Shown: positions 35,971 through 44,287, counted from the stretch's first letter. The stretch: DNA of 64,000 nt from G963669295 sp963669295 (GCA_963669295.1 OY769938.1:5831559-5895558); one strand, 5' to 3'. Numbers and translations: made by a program. The notes: generated by a model from the letters alone, not told the origin.

Positions 35971-36353
35971 TTCAATGGTTGATCGAAAATGTTCAATCGT
36001 TGACATACCATACGTCAGTGATTCACATAAAACGTTCAACGGTTGACTTACTCTACATCAATCGTCGACATAATATGATCAATGGCTGACATCAACAACG
36101 TCAGTGATTGACATAAAGATGATCAACGATCGCCATCCTATTGATCAGTGGTTGATCGAAAATGATCAATCGTTGACATAAACAACATCAGTGGTTGACA
36201 TAAAGATGATCAACTGCCGACATACGCTACATCAATGGCCGATATAAAACGTTCAACCTTTGACATCAACAACATCAGTGGTTGACATAAGGATGATCAC
36301 CTGTTGACATATTATTGATCAGTGGTTGATCGAAAACATTCAACTGCTGATAT
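35971..36353. repeat. Phased array of 18 TCA-N5-TGA operator-like sites, 21/22 bp apart
   Basis: Eighteen units with consensus RTCARYSGTTGACAT. TCA begins at 35972, 35993, 36015, 36036, 36058, 36079, 36101, 36123, 36145, 36166, 36188, 36210, 36232, 36253, 36275, 36297, 36319 and 36340. Every step is 21 or 22 bp, about two DNA turns. The core TCA-N5-TGA is an inverted repeat. The TCA is invariant by construction of the alignment; the matching G-A is kept in 16 of 18 units. Units 1, 9 and 17 and units 6-8 and 14-16 match each other best, giving an 8-unit period of 173-174 bp. The units are otherwise diverged. This is not a CRISPR array: there are no unique spacers. A decayed nineteenth site may start at 36361. 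The rest of 36361-36463 holds the leader of the next gene. Confidence 0.85.
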
Positions 36354-36463
36354 ACCAACCACAATAGGTCTTTGCATAAAGAAACTCCTCCCATATGCAG
36401 CAAAATTTTTGGCCTCATGCAACCATTCGCCTGTTTATTTCGTCCTAGTGTAAAGTTATTGTT

Positions 36464-36979
36464 ATGAAGAAAGAAATACACATGGGCGAGCAACTGCAAG
36501 AGCTGATGTACGCCCGGAAGATGAACGTTAGTGATGTAGCTACCAAAATAGGTCGATCGGAGCTTACAGTGCGACGCATGTTAAAACGCAAGCACTTTCA
36601 ATTGGGAATGCTGTTGCGGGTTTCGCGTTTGTTTGATGTTCCCCTGCTCTCGAACTATGTACAAGGTTACGATGAGCAACTGGAACAGGAACGCAAAGCC
36701 AATCAGCAATTGAAAAATACCACCACAGTATTGAAAGAACAGTTGGAAACGGCCTATGCCAATACCCATCAGGCAAAGGCCAATGCTATACTTGCAGAAG
36801 AAAAATACGAAGAGCTACAATTAAAGTTCACACAACTTGAAGCAGAGCACGAGCAAACGCTAAAGCAAGTACAACGCTTACAACACGAATTGGAGTTACA
36901 GCAAAACACCATTATCCATTTACGCGAAATGAATGATGTACTTACACAAGCAGTAACTAAAACAGACAGTGTAAGTTGA
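36464..36979 (+). CDS. XRE-like HTH protein with long coiled coil
   Basis: 171 aa. The first 60 residues form a helix-turn-helix of the XRE type (LMYARKMNVSDVATKIGRS then ELTVRRMLKRKHFQLGMLLRV, in two pieces) resembling a family of short Bacteroidota HTH proteins. Residues about 65-165 are an uninterrupted coiled coil rich in Q, E, A and L (ERKANQQLKNTTTVLKEQLE and ELQLKFTQLEAEHEQTLKQV). This layout, a DNA-binding head plus a dimerising rod, occurs in plasmid and chromosome organising proteins such as KfrA, but no homology is claimed. The phased array lies about 110 bp upstream and is the obvious candidate for its binding site. An in-frame ATG at 36482 is an alternative start. Confidence 0.8.
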   Translation: MKKEIHMGEQLQELMYARKMNVSDVATKIGRSELTVRRMLKRKHFQLGMLLRVSRLFDVPLLSNYVQGYDEQLEQERKANQQLKNTTTVLKEQLETAYANTHQAKANAILAEEKYEELQLKFTQLEAEHEQTLKQVQRLQHELELQQNTIIHLREMNDVLTQAVTKTDSVS

Positions 36980-36989
36980 ATGCATTCGT

Positions 36990-36997
36990 TACTTTTG
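36990..36997 (+). promoter_or_regulatory. Promoter -7 box directly before an ATG
   Basis: TACTTTTG (TAnnTTTG), 4 nt before the ATG at 37002. The box lies in the 22-bp gap after the HTH gene, so the lipoprotein gene has its own, apparently leaderless, promoter. Confidence 0.5.
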
Positions 36998-37001
36998 TTG
37001 C

Positions 37002-37802
37002 ATGAAACACCTTTTGTTGGCTTGTTTTGCATTGCTTTTACTGGCCTGTACCACCCGCACTGAAACAGAAATTGCAGTGCCCATGCCCGTTTTTGATTGG
37101 GCTACTAACGACAAATGTTTGCACATTGAGCCTCCTACCTTACAGCATAAGGAGGGGGAAGTGATTCACCAATACTGGGAATTTGACGACGATCCTGCTT
37201 TGCGTTTGCTCGATCATCCTGAGTTTTATGCTACCGCCCAATTCATAGAAGCGGTGGAAGCTACCTCCCCTACTCCCAACCCTTTTACCTTAGGGGCTTC
37301 TGGCCAGTGGGACGATGCTGCCAACGATAGCACCAAGAGCAATTCGCAATTAGTGTTTGAAGGTGTAGTGGGCAAAATACGACCCATTAACTGCTTAGAA
37401 GCTCACTTGTTCGACTACCAGGCTGCACGGTTTGATATGTTAGAGCAGCCTACTGAGTTTCATGGTTTTATCCTGCGTCGCGATTCAGCAGGTATGAAAA
37501 AGATAAAAGTATACTTTACGGCCAGCAATGAAATGTTTCCTCCCAAACCCAAATATGCAGTAGCTGCTATTGAGGTAGATGTGCAAAACGGGTGGGAGTT
37601 GTACGCCCACTTGCACAACCACAACTTTGACTTTACCGACAGTACCGACATCATGTATGGCCCTACTGCTCCCAGCAAACCCGATGCGCATTATTACAAA
37701 GCCCTGGTAGCAAGGTTTAACTTGCAATATGCCTTGGTTACCAATGGCGTAAACACCGTGCAAATTGAAGCCGGTGAATTGGAGTTATTGAACTCTGATT
37801 AA
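37002..37802 (+). CDS. Lipoprotein, unknown function
   Basis: 266 aa. MKHLLLACFALLLLAC is a standard lipoprotein signal. The mature protein (about 250 aa) is probably beta-rich. Three cysteines are seen in the mature part (including the lipidated one), and the segment LRRDSAGMKKIKVYF and YAHLHNHNF are distinctive. I recognise no family. It follows the HTH gene by 22 bp but with its own promoter box, so a functional link to that gene is open. Confidence 0.7.
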   Translation: MKHLLLACFALLLLACTTRTETEIAVPMPVFDWATNDKCLHIEPPTLQHKEGEVIHQYWEFDDDPALRLLDHPEFYATAQFIEAVEATSPTPNPFTLGASGQWDDAANDSTKSNSQLVFEGVVGKIRPINCLEAHLFDYQAARFDMLEQPTEFHGFILRRDSAGMKKIKVYFTASNEMFPPKPKYAVAAIEVDVQNGWELYAHLHNHNFDFTDSTDIMYGPTAPSKPDAHYYKALVARFNLQYALVTNGVNTVQIEAGELELLNSD

Positions 37803-38045
37803 GAGTTGTAATAGCACCTATTATTGGTAAAACAGGCGGGGGTAAACCTGCCGCTGGGGCAACAACTGCTTGCTTCTCCCTATTCATAAACCTTTCTTCT
37901 TCGTTTCCATCTTCCTTCAATTAACACCATACCGTTTACAAAACTCCCACACTACTCCAGCATACTGCCCAAATATTTTGTTAATTTATCCTAAAATTTG
38001 GCGGAAACACATACCAACCCGTCAGTACGAACAGTTGTAAGTATA

Positions 38046-40433
38046 ATGGCCAAAAAGAAGACTGCTAAAAAGAACACGACAAAGAAAAAGGTTGCCCCTA
38101 AAAAACCTTTTCGGAAACTCATTAAATGGTGTTGGCTGCTGTTTATTGGCGGCTTCGTGACATTTGGCTTGCTATTACTACTTGTTTCATGGGGCGTATT
38201 TGGCGAACTACCTTCGTTCGAAGAACTGGAGAACCCTAAGTACAACGAAGCCTCCCAAATTATGACTGGCGATGGCAAGCTGCTCAGCACTTTCTACATT
38301 GAAAACCGCACCATGGCTACTTACGACGACCTGAGCATTCATTTAGTGGATGCGTTGGTAGCTACCGAAGACGAGCGTTTTTACGAGCACTCGGGTGTGG
38401 ATGGTAGAGGGTTGTTGCGCGCAGTGGTGTTTTTAGGCAAGCGTGGTGGAGCCAGTACCATTACCCAGCAGTTGGCCAAGATGTTGTTTCACGACCGCTC
38501 GCAAAACTTCTTTAAAGCGGTGATTCAGAAACTCAAAGAATGGATCATTGCTGCCCGACTTGAAAAGCAGTACACCAAGCAAGAAATCATTGCCATGTAC
38601 TTTAATAAGTACGACTTTGTAAACAATGCTGTGGGCATTGACCGGGCAGCAGCCGTGTATTTTAATACCACCCCCAAGTTGTTAAAAATAGAAGAAGCTG
38701 CTATGCTGGTGGGCATGGCCAAAAATGCTTCGCTGTTTAACCCCTTACGCAGGCCGGAAGAAACTCTGCAACGTCGCAATGTAGTGATGTATCAAATGGT
38801 AAAAAATGGCTACCTCAGCCAGGAACGCTACGACTCGCTCAAAGTGTTGCCATTGGGCATCGACTACCAATCGGCAAGCCATAAAGAAGGTACTGCACCT
38901 TACTTTAGAGAAGCATTGCGCAAAGAACTTTCAGTGATTCTTGGCGAAAATTCGGGCCTTACCAAGCCCAACGGACAGCCTTACAACATTTACCGCGATG
39001 GGTTGAAGATTTATACCACCATCGATTCGCGCATGCAAAAACATGCCGAATGGGCGGTAGTACAACACTTAAAATCGTTGCAAAAAGATTTTTTCAAAGA
39101 CATTAAGCGTAAAAAGAACTACCCTTTCGATTTTAGCAGTAAGGCCGATGCCGATCGGGCCATGAAACAAGCCATGAAACAAACCCAACGCTACCGGCTA
39201 CTTACTGGCAAGGAATGTACCGACTGCGGGCGTGGGGCACTATCGATGGAAACCGTGCAACACGATGGGCACGATTACTATCGCTGTACGGTATGCTCGT
39301 ACGAGCGTTATGCCATGAATCCCGATTCTATTCCCCTTGTTTTTGAAACACCTGTAAAGATGCGGGTATTTTCGTGGGAGGGCACTGTAGAGAAAACCAT
39401 GACCCCCATGGATTCCATTCGCTACTACAAAAGCTTTTTGCAAGTGGGTTTTATGTCGATGGATCCCAACACTGGGTTCATTAAAGCATGGGTAGGTGGC
39501 ATTAACGACAAAGCCTTTAGCTACGACCATGTAAGGCAAGCCAAACGGCAGGTGGGTTCTACTTTTAAGCCCATTATGTATGCATTAGCCGTGCAAGAGG
39601 GCATGCAACCGTGCGAAGAAATTCCCAACCTGCCTTACACCATTAAAAAAGGAGAATGGGGCATGTCTACCGACTGGACACCGGGCTATGGGCCAAAGTT
39701 TGATGGGGTGCTTACCTATAAGTTTGGGTTGGCCAACTCTATGAACAACATTGCTGCTTATGTGATGAAAAAATACGGGCCGGAACCGGTGATTGGCCTG
39801 GCCCATCAGATGGGCATATACTCTGAACTGGAACCAGTACCATCCATTTGCCTGGGCGTAGCCGATGTATCGCTATTTGAAATGACAGGAGCCTACTGCA
39901 CCTTTGCCAACAAAGGGGTATGGACACAACCCACTTTCATTACCCGCATTGAAGATCGTAACGGCAACATCATTAAAGAATACCAGCGTACCACGCGTGA
40001 AGTATTGAGCGAAGAAGATGCTTATATCATGCTGAACATGATGAAGGGGGTAGCCGACGGGGTGTACAACGAAGATTATGGCAAGCGCAGCAGTACTGGT
40101 TACTACCGCTTACGCACCAAGTACAAACTTACTCCACCCATTGCCGGTAAAACAGGCACTACGCAAAGCAACTCCGATGGCTGGTTCATTGGCATTACCC
40201 CCGAGCTGGTATCAGGTGTGTGGGTAGGTGCCGAAGACCGTAGGGTACGCTTCAGCACCACCCGCGACGGACAGGGTGCCAACATGGCCTTGCCCATTTG
40301 GGCGATGTACATGAAAAAGGTGTATGCCGACCCTAAAATCAAGATTTCTAAAAGCGATTTTGAGCCCCCTTCACGTCATGTAGGGGTTGAGCTAGATTGT
40401 GAAAGCATTGTGAGAGAGCCGGAGTTTAATTAA
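38046..40433 (+). CDS. Class A penicillin-binding protein (PBP1A type) with zinc-ribbon insertion
   Basis: 795 aa from ATG 38046; the first 27 residues are lysine-rich, then one membrane helix (about 32-52). The glycosyltransferase 51 domain has TEDERFYEHSGVD (E109) and GGASTITQQLAK (about 132). The transpeptidase has S-x-x-K GSTFKP (S505, K508), S-x-N SMN (S565) and KTGT (K702), so both activities should be intact. It polymerises and cross-links peptidoglycan. Between the domains, residues 391-417 hold two CxxC pairs (C391/C394 in KECTDCG and C414/C417 in YRCTVCS), a zinc-ribbon-like knuckle. I do not expect this insertion in the usual family. Confidence 0.9.
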   Translation: MAKKKTAKKNTTKKKVAPKKPFRKLIKWCWLLFIGGFVTFGLLLLLVSWGVFGELPSFEELENPKYNEASQIMTGDGKLLSTFYIENRTMATYDDLSIHLVDALVATEDERFYEHSGVDGRGLLRAVVFLGKRGGASTITQQLAKMLFHDRSQNFFKAVIQKLKEWIIAARLEKQYTKQEIIAMYFNKYDFVNNAVGIDRAAAVYFNTTPKLLKIEEAAMLVGMAKNASLFNPLRRPEETLQRRNVVMYQMVKNGYLSQERYDSLKVLPLGIDYQSASHKEGTAPYFREALRKELSVILGENSGLTKPNGQPYNIYRDGLKIYTTIDSRMQKHAEWAVVQHLKSLQKDFFKDIKRKKNYPFDFSSKADADRAMKQAMKQTQRYRLLTGKECTDCGRGALSMETVQHDGHDYYRCTVCSYERYAMNPDSIPLVFETPVKMRVFSWEGTVEKTMTPMDSIRYYKSFLQVGFMSMDPNTGFIKAWVGGINDKAFSYDHVRQAKRQVGSTFKPIMYALAVQEGMQPCEEIPNLPYTIKKGEWGMSTDWTPGYGPKFDGVLTYKFGLANSMNNIAAYVMKKYGPEPVIGLAHQMGIYSELEPVPSICLGVADVSLFEMTGAYCTFANKGVWTQPTFITRIEDRNGNIIKEYQRTTREVLSEEDAYIMLNMMKGVADGVYNEDYGKRSSTGYYRLRTKYKLTPPIAGKTGTTQSNSDGWFIGITPELVSGVWVGAEDRRVRFSTTRDGQGANMALPIWAMYMKKVYADPKIKISKSDFEPPSRHVGVELDCESIVREPEFN

Positions 40434-40439
40434 GTGAAA

Positions 40440-40587
40440 CTTCCTCTGCGCAAGCAGGGGTTAGTTGAACTTATCCTGAACTGTTGAAGCAACGCGAAAA
40501 CATGTTTCAGGATCTTATTAAACACTCCTTATTGTAAATACTTCCTCTGCGCAAGCAGGGGTTAGTTGAACTTATTCTAAACTGTTG
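40440..40587 (+). repeat. Direct repeat of a GCAA-capped hairpin, two copies
   Basis: The 47-bp sequence starting CTTCCTCTGCGCAAGCAGGG is present at 40440-40486 and 40541-40587 with two or three differences. Each copy contains CCTCTGC-GCAA-GCAGGGG, a seven-pair hairpin with a GNRA-type loop, then TTAGTTGAACTTA. Together with the terminator at 40684 this accounts for the 324-bp gap between the PBP gene and the DUF6515 gene. No coding sequence is seen there. Confidence 0.75.
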
Positions 40588-40683
40588 GAGGTGGATGGGC
40601 ATGTATGTTACGACAATCAAAACATCAATCAATGGTTGGAAGATGATGATTTGGTGTGGGCAGCTTGTGTAAACACATGAAAA

Positions 40684-40730
40684 AACTCCGATCTTGCTCC
40701 TGACATTGTTTCAGGAACCAGACCGGAGTT
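40684..40730 (-). terminator. Compound hairpin, terminator of the DUF6515 gene
   Basis: AACTCCG (40684-40690) pairs with CGGAGTT (40724-40730), with an inner pair of arms CCTGA / TCAGG. Read on the minus strand it is followed by a run of T and lies 28 bp beyond the stop of the gene at 40758. Confidence 0.75.
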
Positions 40731-40757
40731 CGGTAAAATCGGTTAATGTAGATTCAA

Positions 40758-41444
40758 TTATTTCACTGGATTGGCCACGACTTCATAGCCCACTCCTTCA
40801 TCAAATTCTTCTGCTTCTACCGGACGATAATACACATCATCCAACTCGTAGTAATCTTCACCCGCCACTGCCACAGTTTCATACCCTTCAGGCAATCCAT
40901 CTACCACTGCTCCTTCAGGAGCCTTTGCTACTTCATACTCTTCTTCTCCAGCATCGTTGGTTTCCTGCGTGTAAAACACTCCACCGTAATAATAGTAAGG
41001 ACGCGAATGTCCTGCCACTACAATTCTTCTACGTGCCGTTGGTAATACACGCACACGAATGCCCAAAACCGGACGTACTACTTTAAACCCTCCAGTAGCT
41101 GCCACATAAAATACACCTCCGTGGTAATGGTAACGCTGACGTTTAAAGTTCACCACTACTGCTCCTCCGGGTGTAGTCCTCACAATGGCTCCTCTACGTG
41201 GAAAACCTCTATAGGTACGGTGCACCACATGACGTTTTACATAACGCTTACGCACCCTGCGCTTCGCCACAGCCCTGTTGGTCGTATTGTGCCTTACCGC
41301 ATTTTTAACCGCCCTCTTTTTGGCTGCTTTATTCACGGGTTTCTTCCGTTGTGCATCTGCCTCACCTGGAAGGGCGCAGAACATTCCGGTCATCAGTACA
41401 GTTAGCAATAGTCCTTTTCCGATCCTGTTCATCAATTGTTTCAT
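40758..41444 (-). CDS. DUF6515-type secreted protein
   Basis: 228 aa from ATG 41444 (MKQLMNRIGKGLLLTVLM); signal peptide ends ADAQ. A very basic stretch (residues about 32-85, rich in K and R) is followed by repeats of the type YHYHGGVFYV and PYYYYGGVFYTQ, each with aromatic residues around a GG-x-F/V-Y, then VDGLPEGYETVAVAGEDYYELDDVYYRP (quoted in part). This is the pattern of the DUF6515 family of envelope proteins. Function unknown. ATG 41432 is a possible alternative start. Confidence 0.78.
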   Translation of the reverse strand: MKQLMNRIGKGLLLTVLMTGMFCALPGEADAQRKKPVNKAAKKRAVKNAVRHNTTNRAVAKRRVRKRYVKRHVVHRTYRGFPRRGAIVRTTPGGAVVVNFKRQRYHYHGGVFYVAATGGFKVVRPVLGIRVRVLPTARRRIVVAGHSRPYYYYGGVFYTQETNDAGEEEYEVAKAPEGAVVDGLPEGYETVAVAGEDYYELDDVYYRPVEAEEFDEGVGYEVVANPVK

Positions 41445-41583
41445 GCTAGAAATTTTTATTGTTTGTGTTGGTCTTTGCCTCCTTAGACTCCATTTCATCA
41501 CCATGGTTTAATCGTTCATCAAAAAAATTTGTCATTTGAAATACCCCAACAGTATATTGACGGTAATCATTTATTCACCTAGA

Positions 41584-41604
41584 GGTATCACAAAATGTGA
41601 CACC
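41584..41604 (+). promoter_or_regulatory. 21-bp palindrome upstream of the ORF6N gene
   Basis: GGTATCAC-AAAAT-GTGACACC, an inverted repeat with one mismatched pair, ending 15 bp before the ATG at 41620. It differs by one base from a perfect palindrome inside the same gene at 41823-41843. Confidence 0.65.
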
Positions 41605-41619
41605 CTTAAAAACAGCTGT

Positions 41620-42141
41620 ATGACCCGAAATATAAGGCTTAGAGAAGAAGACATTGCCCCTAACATTTACATAATTAGGGGCGTGAAAGTGATGCTTGAC
41701 TTGCACATTGCAGCACTTTATGAAGTGGAAACAAGAACGCTAAAGCAGCAAGTACGTAGGAATAGAGAGCGATTTCCCAAAGATTTTATGTTCACCTTAA
41801 ACCAGAAAGAAATCAATCGTATGGTATCACAAAATGTGATACCTAACAAAGGAATACTGGGTGGAGCAAAGCCTATGGCCTTTACAGAGCAAGGCATTGC
41901 GATGCTTTCGAGTGTACTGCGCAGCAAGAAAGCCATTGATGTAAACATTGCCATCATGCGCACCTTTGTACAAGTGCGAAAAATAATTGCCAACAACGAG
42001 GAACTGGCACAGCGATTGGCAGCATTAGAACAAAAATACGATGAACAATTCGAAGTGGTATTTAACGCCATTCGAGATTTGATTCAACCACCTGCAGAAG
42101 ATCGAGTGCTTATTGGTTATCGTGTAGGCTCAAAAAAGTGA
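41620..42141 (+). CDS. ORF6N (KilA-N-associated) domain protein
   Basis: 173 aa from ATG 41620 (MTRNIRLREEDIAPNIY). The ORF6N domain covers about residues 14-115: IYIIRGVKVMLDLHIAALYEVETRTLKQQV (quoted in part) and FTEQGIAMLSSVLRSKKAI, with VSQNVIP near its middle. The remaining 50 residues form a coiled coil (ELAQRLAALEQKYDEQFEVV). These proteins bind DNA and in phages act as anti-repressors; chromosomal copies are common in Bacteroidota and are of unclear role. A palindrome sits both upstream and inside the gene, which suggests self-regulation. No phage genes are nearby. Confidence 0.82.
   Translation: MTRNIRLREEDIAPNIYIIRGVKVMLDLHIAALYEVETRTLKQQVRRNRERFPKDFMFTLNQKEINRMVSQNVIPNKGILGGAKPMAFTEQGIAMLSSVLRSKKAIDVNIAIMRTFVQVRKIIANNEELAQRLAALEQKYDEQFEVVFNAIRDLIQPPAEDRVLIGYRVGSKK
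41823..41843 (+). promoter_or_regulatory. Perfect 21-bp palindrome inside the ORF6N gene
   Basis: GGTATCAC-AAAAT-GTGATACC, 8-bp arms, read in the gene as part of the codons for MVSQNVIP. It matches the upstream copy at 41584 in 20 of 21 bases although the reading frames differ, so protein conservation does not explain the match. Confidence 0.55.
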
Positions 42142-42189
42142 TGCTCTTTACCTCTCTGGGCAATTCATTGAAATGGTTAACTTTAACAC

Positions 42190-44178
42190 ATGCGCTCTAC
42201 GCTAACAAGCCTATTGCTTCTTCTCATTGTTTACGCTGCGCAAGCGCAAAACACCACGCTACTCGATTCTTTACAACAAGAACTCATCCTGGCTCAACAC
42301 GATAGCAGTAAGGTCATCATTAACAATGCCATGGGTTCCATCCTCTTTAGAAGCGATTTGGTAGAAGCCATGCGTCATTATCAAGACGGTTTAAACATTT
42401 GTGAAGCCAATCTTCCAACCACCGACCCTTTATTACACCAATTGTTTACAGACGAAAAAGGGGCTTCGTTAAATGGGTTGGGCATTGTTCACCGTCGTTT
42501 AGGCAAACTAGCTGAAGCCATTGCTTATTATCAGCGTAGTTTAGATGCTCAAAAAGAAATTAACGATACCATGGGAGTAGGTACCACCTACTTCAACATC
42601 AGCAAGGTATACCAGGAACTGGAGGATGCTAAGCAATTTGAATACGCTGAAAAAAGCCTGGAAATTAGAACCATGGTAGGCGATTCTATTGGCGTGGCCA
42701 ACTGCTACAATGCATTGGGCAAAGGCTATCGCAATGAAGGTCAACACGATAAGGCCATGTACTACTATCAAAAAAGTTTGAAAATTGCTGTAGCCACCAA
42801 CGACAAGGCTTTAGGCTCCAGAACCTACGTTAACTTGGGCGTATTGGCACAAAAGGAAGAAGAGTACGAGCTGGCACTTGATTATTTCAACAAAGCATTT
42901 ACCCTGGCCGATAAAAGCAAGAAAAACGTGCTGGCCAAACACTACTTTAATATTGCTGTTGTATACGAATCTATGGGGCTGCTTGACAGTGCCTTTGCCT
43001 GTACTTATCAATCGCAACAATTTTACAAAGAAATAGGGCGTACCAGCGGCTTGATGAATACATCGCTACGCTTGAGTTCACTGCACGAAAGCAGGCAGCA
43101 GTACGACTCAGCACTGATGTACTTTAAACAACACAACCAGTACAGCGATAGCCTCTTTAGCGAAGAAAAAACCAGGGCACTTACCCAACAGGAAATGACC
43201 TACCAGTTTGAAAAAGAACAAGAGGCACGAAAGCTTAAACACGATACAGAACAGCAGGAACAACGTATGATTTTATTGGGCGTAGTAGCCATTGCTATCC
43301 TGGTATTGGTGTTTGCGCTGTTCCTGTACCGAAGGTTTCAAATTACCCGTAGGCAAAAAGGCATCATTGAAGAACAAAAACAACATTTGGAAGAACGCAA
43401 CAACGACATTACGGCCTCTATTGCTTACGCCAAACGATTGCAAGAAGCTATCCTTCCTTCTATAGAAGCGGTGAGAGAAGCGCTGCCACAATCGTTTGTA
43501 CTGTATCTCCCTAAAGACATCGTTGCTGGCGACTTTTACTGGATGGAAAAAGTAGGTGATGTGGTGCTACTTGCAGCGGCTGATTGCACCGGGCATGGTG
43601 TGCCGGGTGCCATGGTAAGTGTGGTATGCTCCAATGCCTTGAATAAAAGCGTGAATGAAATGGGAATTACCGATCCTGGAGCCATACTCGACAGTGCCCG
43701 CAACATTGTGATAGAACGGTTTTCGCGAAACACCGATAATGTAAAAGATGGAATGGACATTTCATTGTGTAGCATTCACCTGCATACCAACGAATTAAAA
43801 TGGGCTGGTGCCAATAACCCGTTATGGATTGTAAAACCTGAAAACAAAGATCGTAAAACAACACTTGTTGAAGTAAAAGCCAATAAACAACCCATTGGTA
43901 GAAGTACTAACCCTGCTCCATTTACAACCCATACCATTGCCCTGGAAAAAGGCGATACCGTTTACTTATTTAGCGATGGATTTGCTGATCAGTTTGGTGG
44001 GCCGAATAAGGATAAAGGAGGAAAAAAATTGAAATCAGCCAACTTCAAGAAATTGCTCCTATCTCTACAAAGTCAGCCCATGGCTGCACGAGAAAAACAA
44101 CTGCTCCAGTTTTTCAACGACTGGAAAGGTTCGCTTGAACAAATAGACGATGTATGTGTGGTAGGGTTTTGTGTATAA
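42190..44178 (+). CDS. TPR sensor with SpoIIE-type PP2C phosphatase domain
   Basis: 662 aa. Signal peptide (ends YAAQAQ), then TPR repeats (about 40-330; AYYQRSLDAQ, YYQKSLKIAV, DYFNKAFTLAD), a coiled coil, one membrane helix (about 360-380, ILLGVVAIAILVLVFALFLY) and a C-terminal SpoIIE/RsbU-like phosphatase with LPKDIVAGDFYW, AAADCTGHGVPGAMVS and FSDGFADQFGG holding the metal-binding Asp residues. Such proteins remove phosphate from anti-anti-sigma factors in partner-switching systems; no partner is encoded here. The start is 4 nt after TAACTTTA (42178-42185), close to a -7 box. Confidence 0.9.
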   Translation: MRSTLTSLLLLLIVYAAQAQNTTLLDSLQQELILAQHDSSKVIINNAMGSILFRSDLVEAMRHYQDGLNICEANLPTTDPLLHQLFTDEKGASLNGLGIVHRRLGKLAEAIAYYQRSLDAQKEINDTMGVGTTYFNISKVYQELEDAKQFEYAEKSLEIRTMVGDSIGVANCYNALGKGYRNEGQHDKAMYYYQKSLKIAVATNDKALGSRTYVNLGVLAQKEEEYELALDYFNKAFTLADKSKKNVLAKHYFNIAVVYESMGLLDSAFACTYQSQQFYKEIGRTSGLMNTSLRLSSLHESRQQYDSALMYFKQHNQYSDSLFSEEKTRALTQQEMTYQFEKEQEARKLKHDTEQQEQRMILLGVVAIAILVLVFALFLYRRFQITRRQKGIIEEQKQHLEERNNDITASIAYAKRLQEAILPSIEAVREALPQSFVLYLPKDIVAGDFYWMEKVGDVVLLAAADCTGHGVPGAMVSVVCSNALNKSVNEMGITDPGAILDSARNIVIERFSRNTDNVKDGMDISLCSIHLHTNELKWAGANNPLWIVKPENKDRKTTLVEVKANKQPIGRSTNPAPFTTHTIALEKGDTVYLFSDGFADQFGGPNKDKGGKKLKSANFKKLLLSLQSQPMAAREKQLLQFFNDWKGSLEQIDDVCVVGFCV

Positions 44179-44239
44179 AGCTCCTCTTACCTCTTAATAA
44201 ATGGTTTTTGAAAGTGACGGTAAAAAATGCCGGATTGCT

Positions 44240-44247
44240 TACCTTTG
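44240..44247 (+). promoter_or_regulatory. Promoter -7 box
   Basis: TACCTTTG (TAnnTTTG), 40 nt before the ATG at 44288, the likely promoter of the protease/phosphoesterase pair. Confidence 0.55.
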
Positions 44248-44287
44248 AACATCGCAGCAGTATTGTTGCCAAACAAAAATTACCACG

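Noticed and set aside
35971..36353. CRISPR array
   Set aside because: The units are 21-22 bp apart with no unique spacers, and no cas gene is near; the conserved part is a palindromic core inside continuous repeats.
37803..37998. Hairpin-like GC stretch before the PBP gene
   Set aside because: The arms do not pair well (several mismatches), so no terminator or switch is called.
40684..40730. Riboswitch-like compound hairpin
   Set aside because: The structure is simple, lies after a gene stop, and has a T run on the minus strand, so a terminator explains it.
41620..42141. Prophage remnant around the ORF6N gene
   Set aside because: No integrase, attachment repeats or structural genes; ORF6N occurs alone on many Bacteroidota chromosomes.
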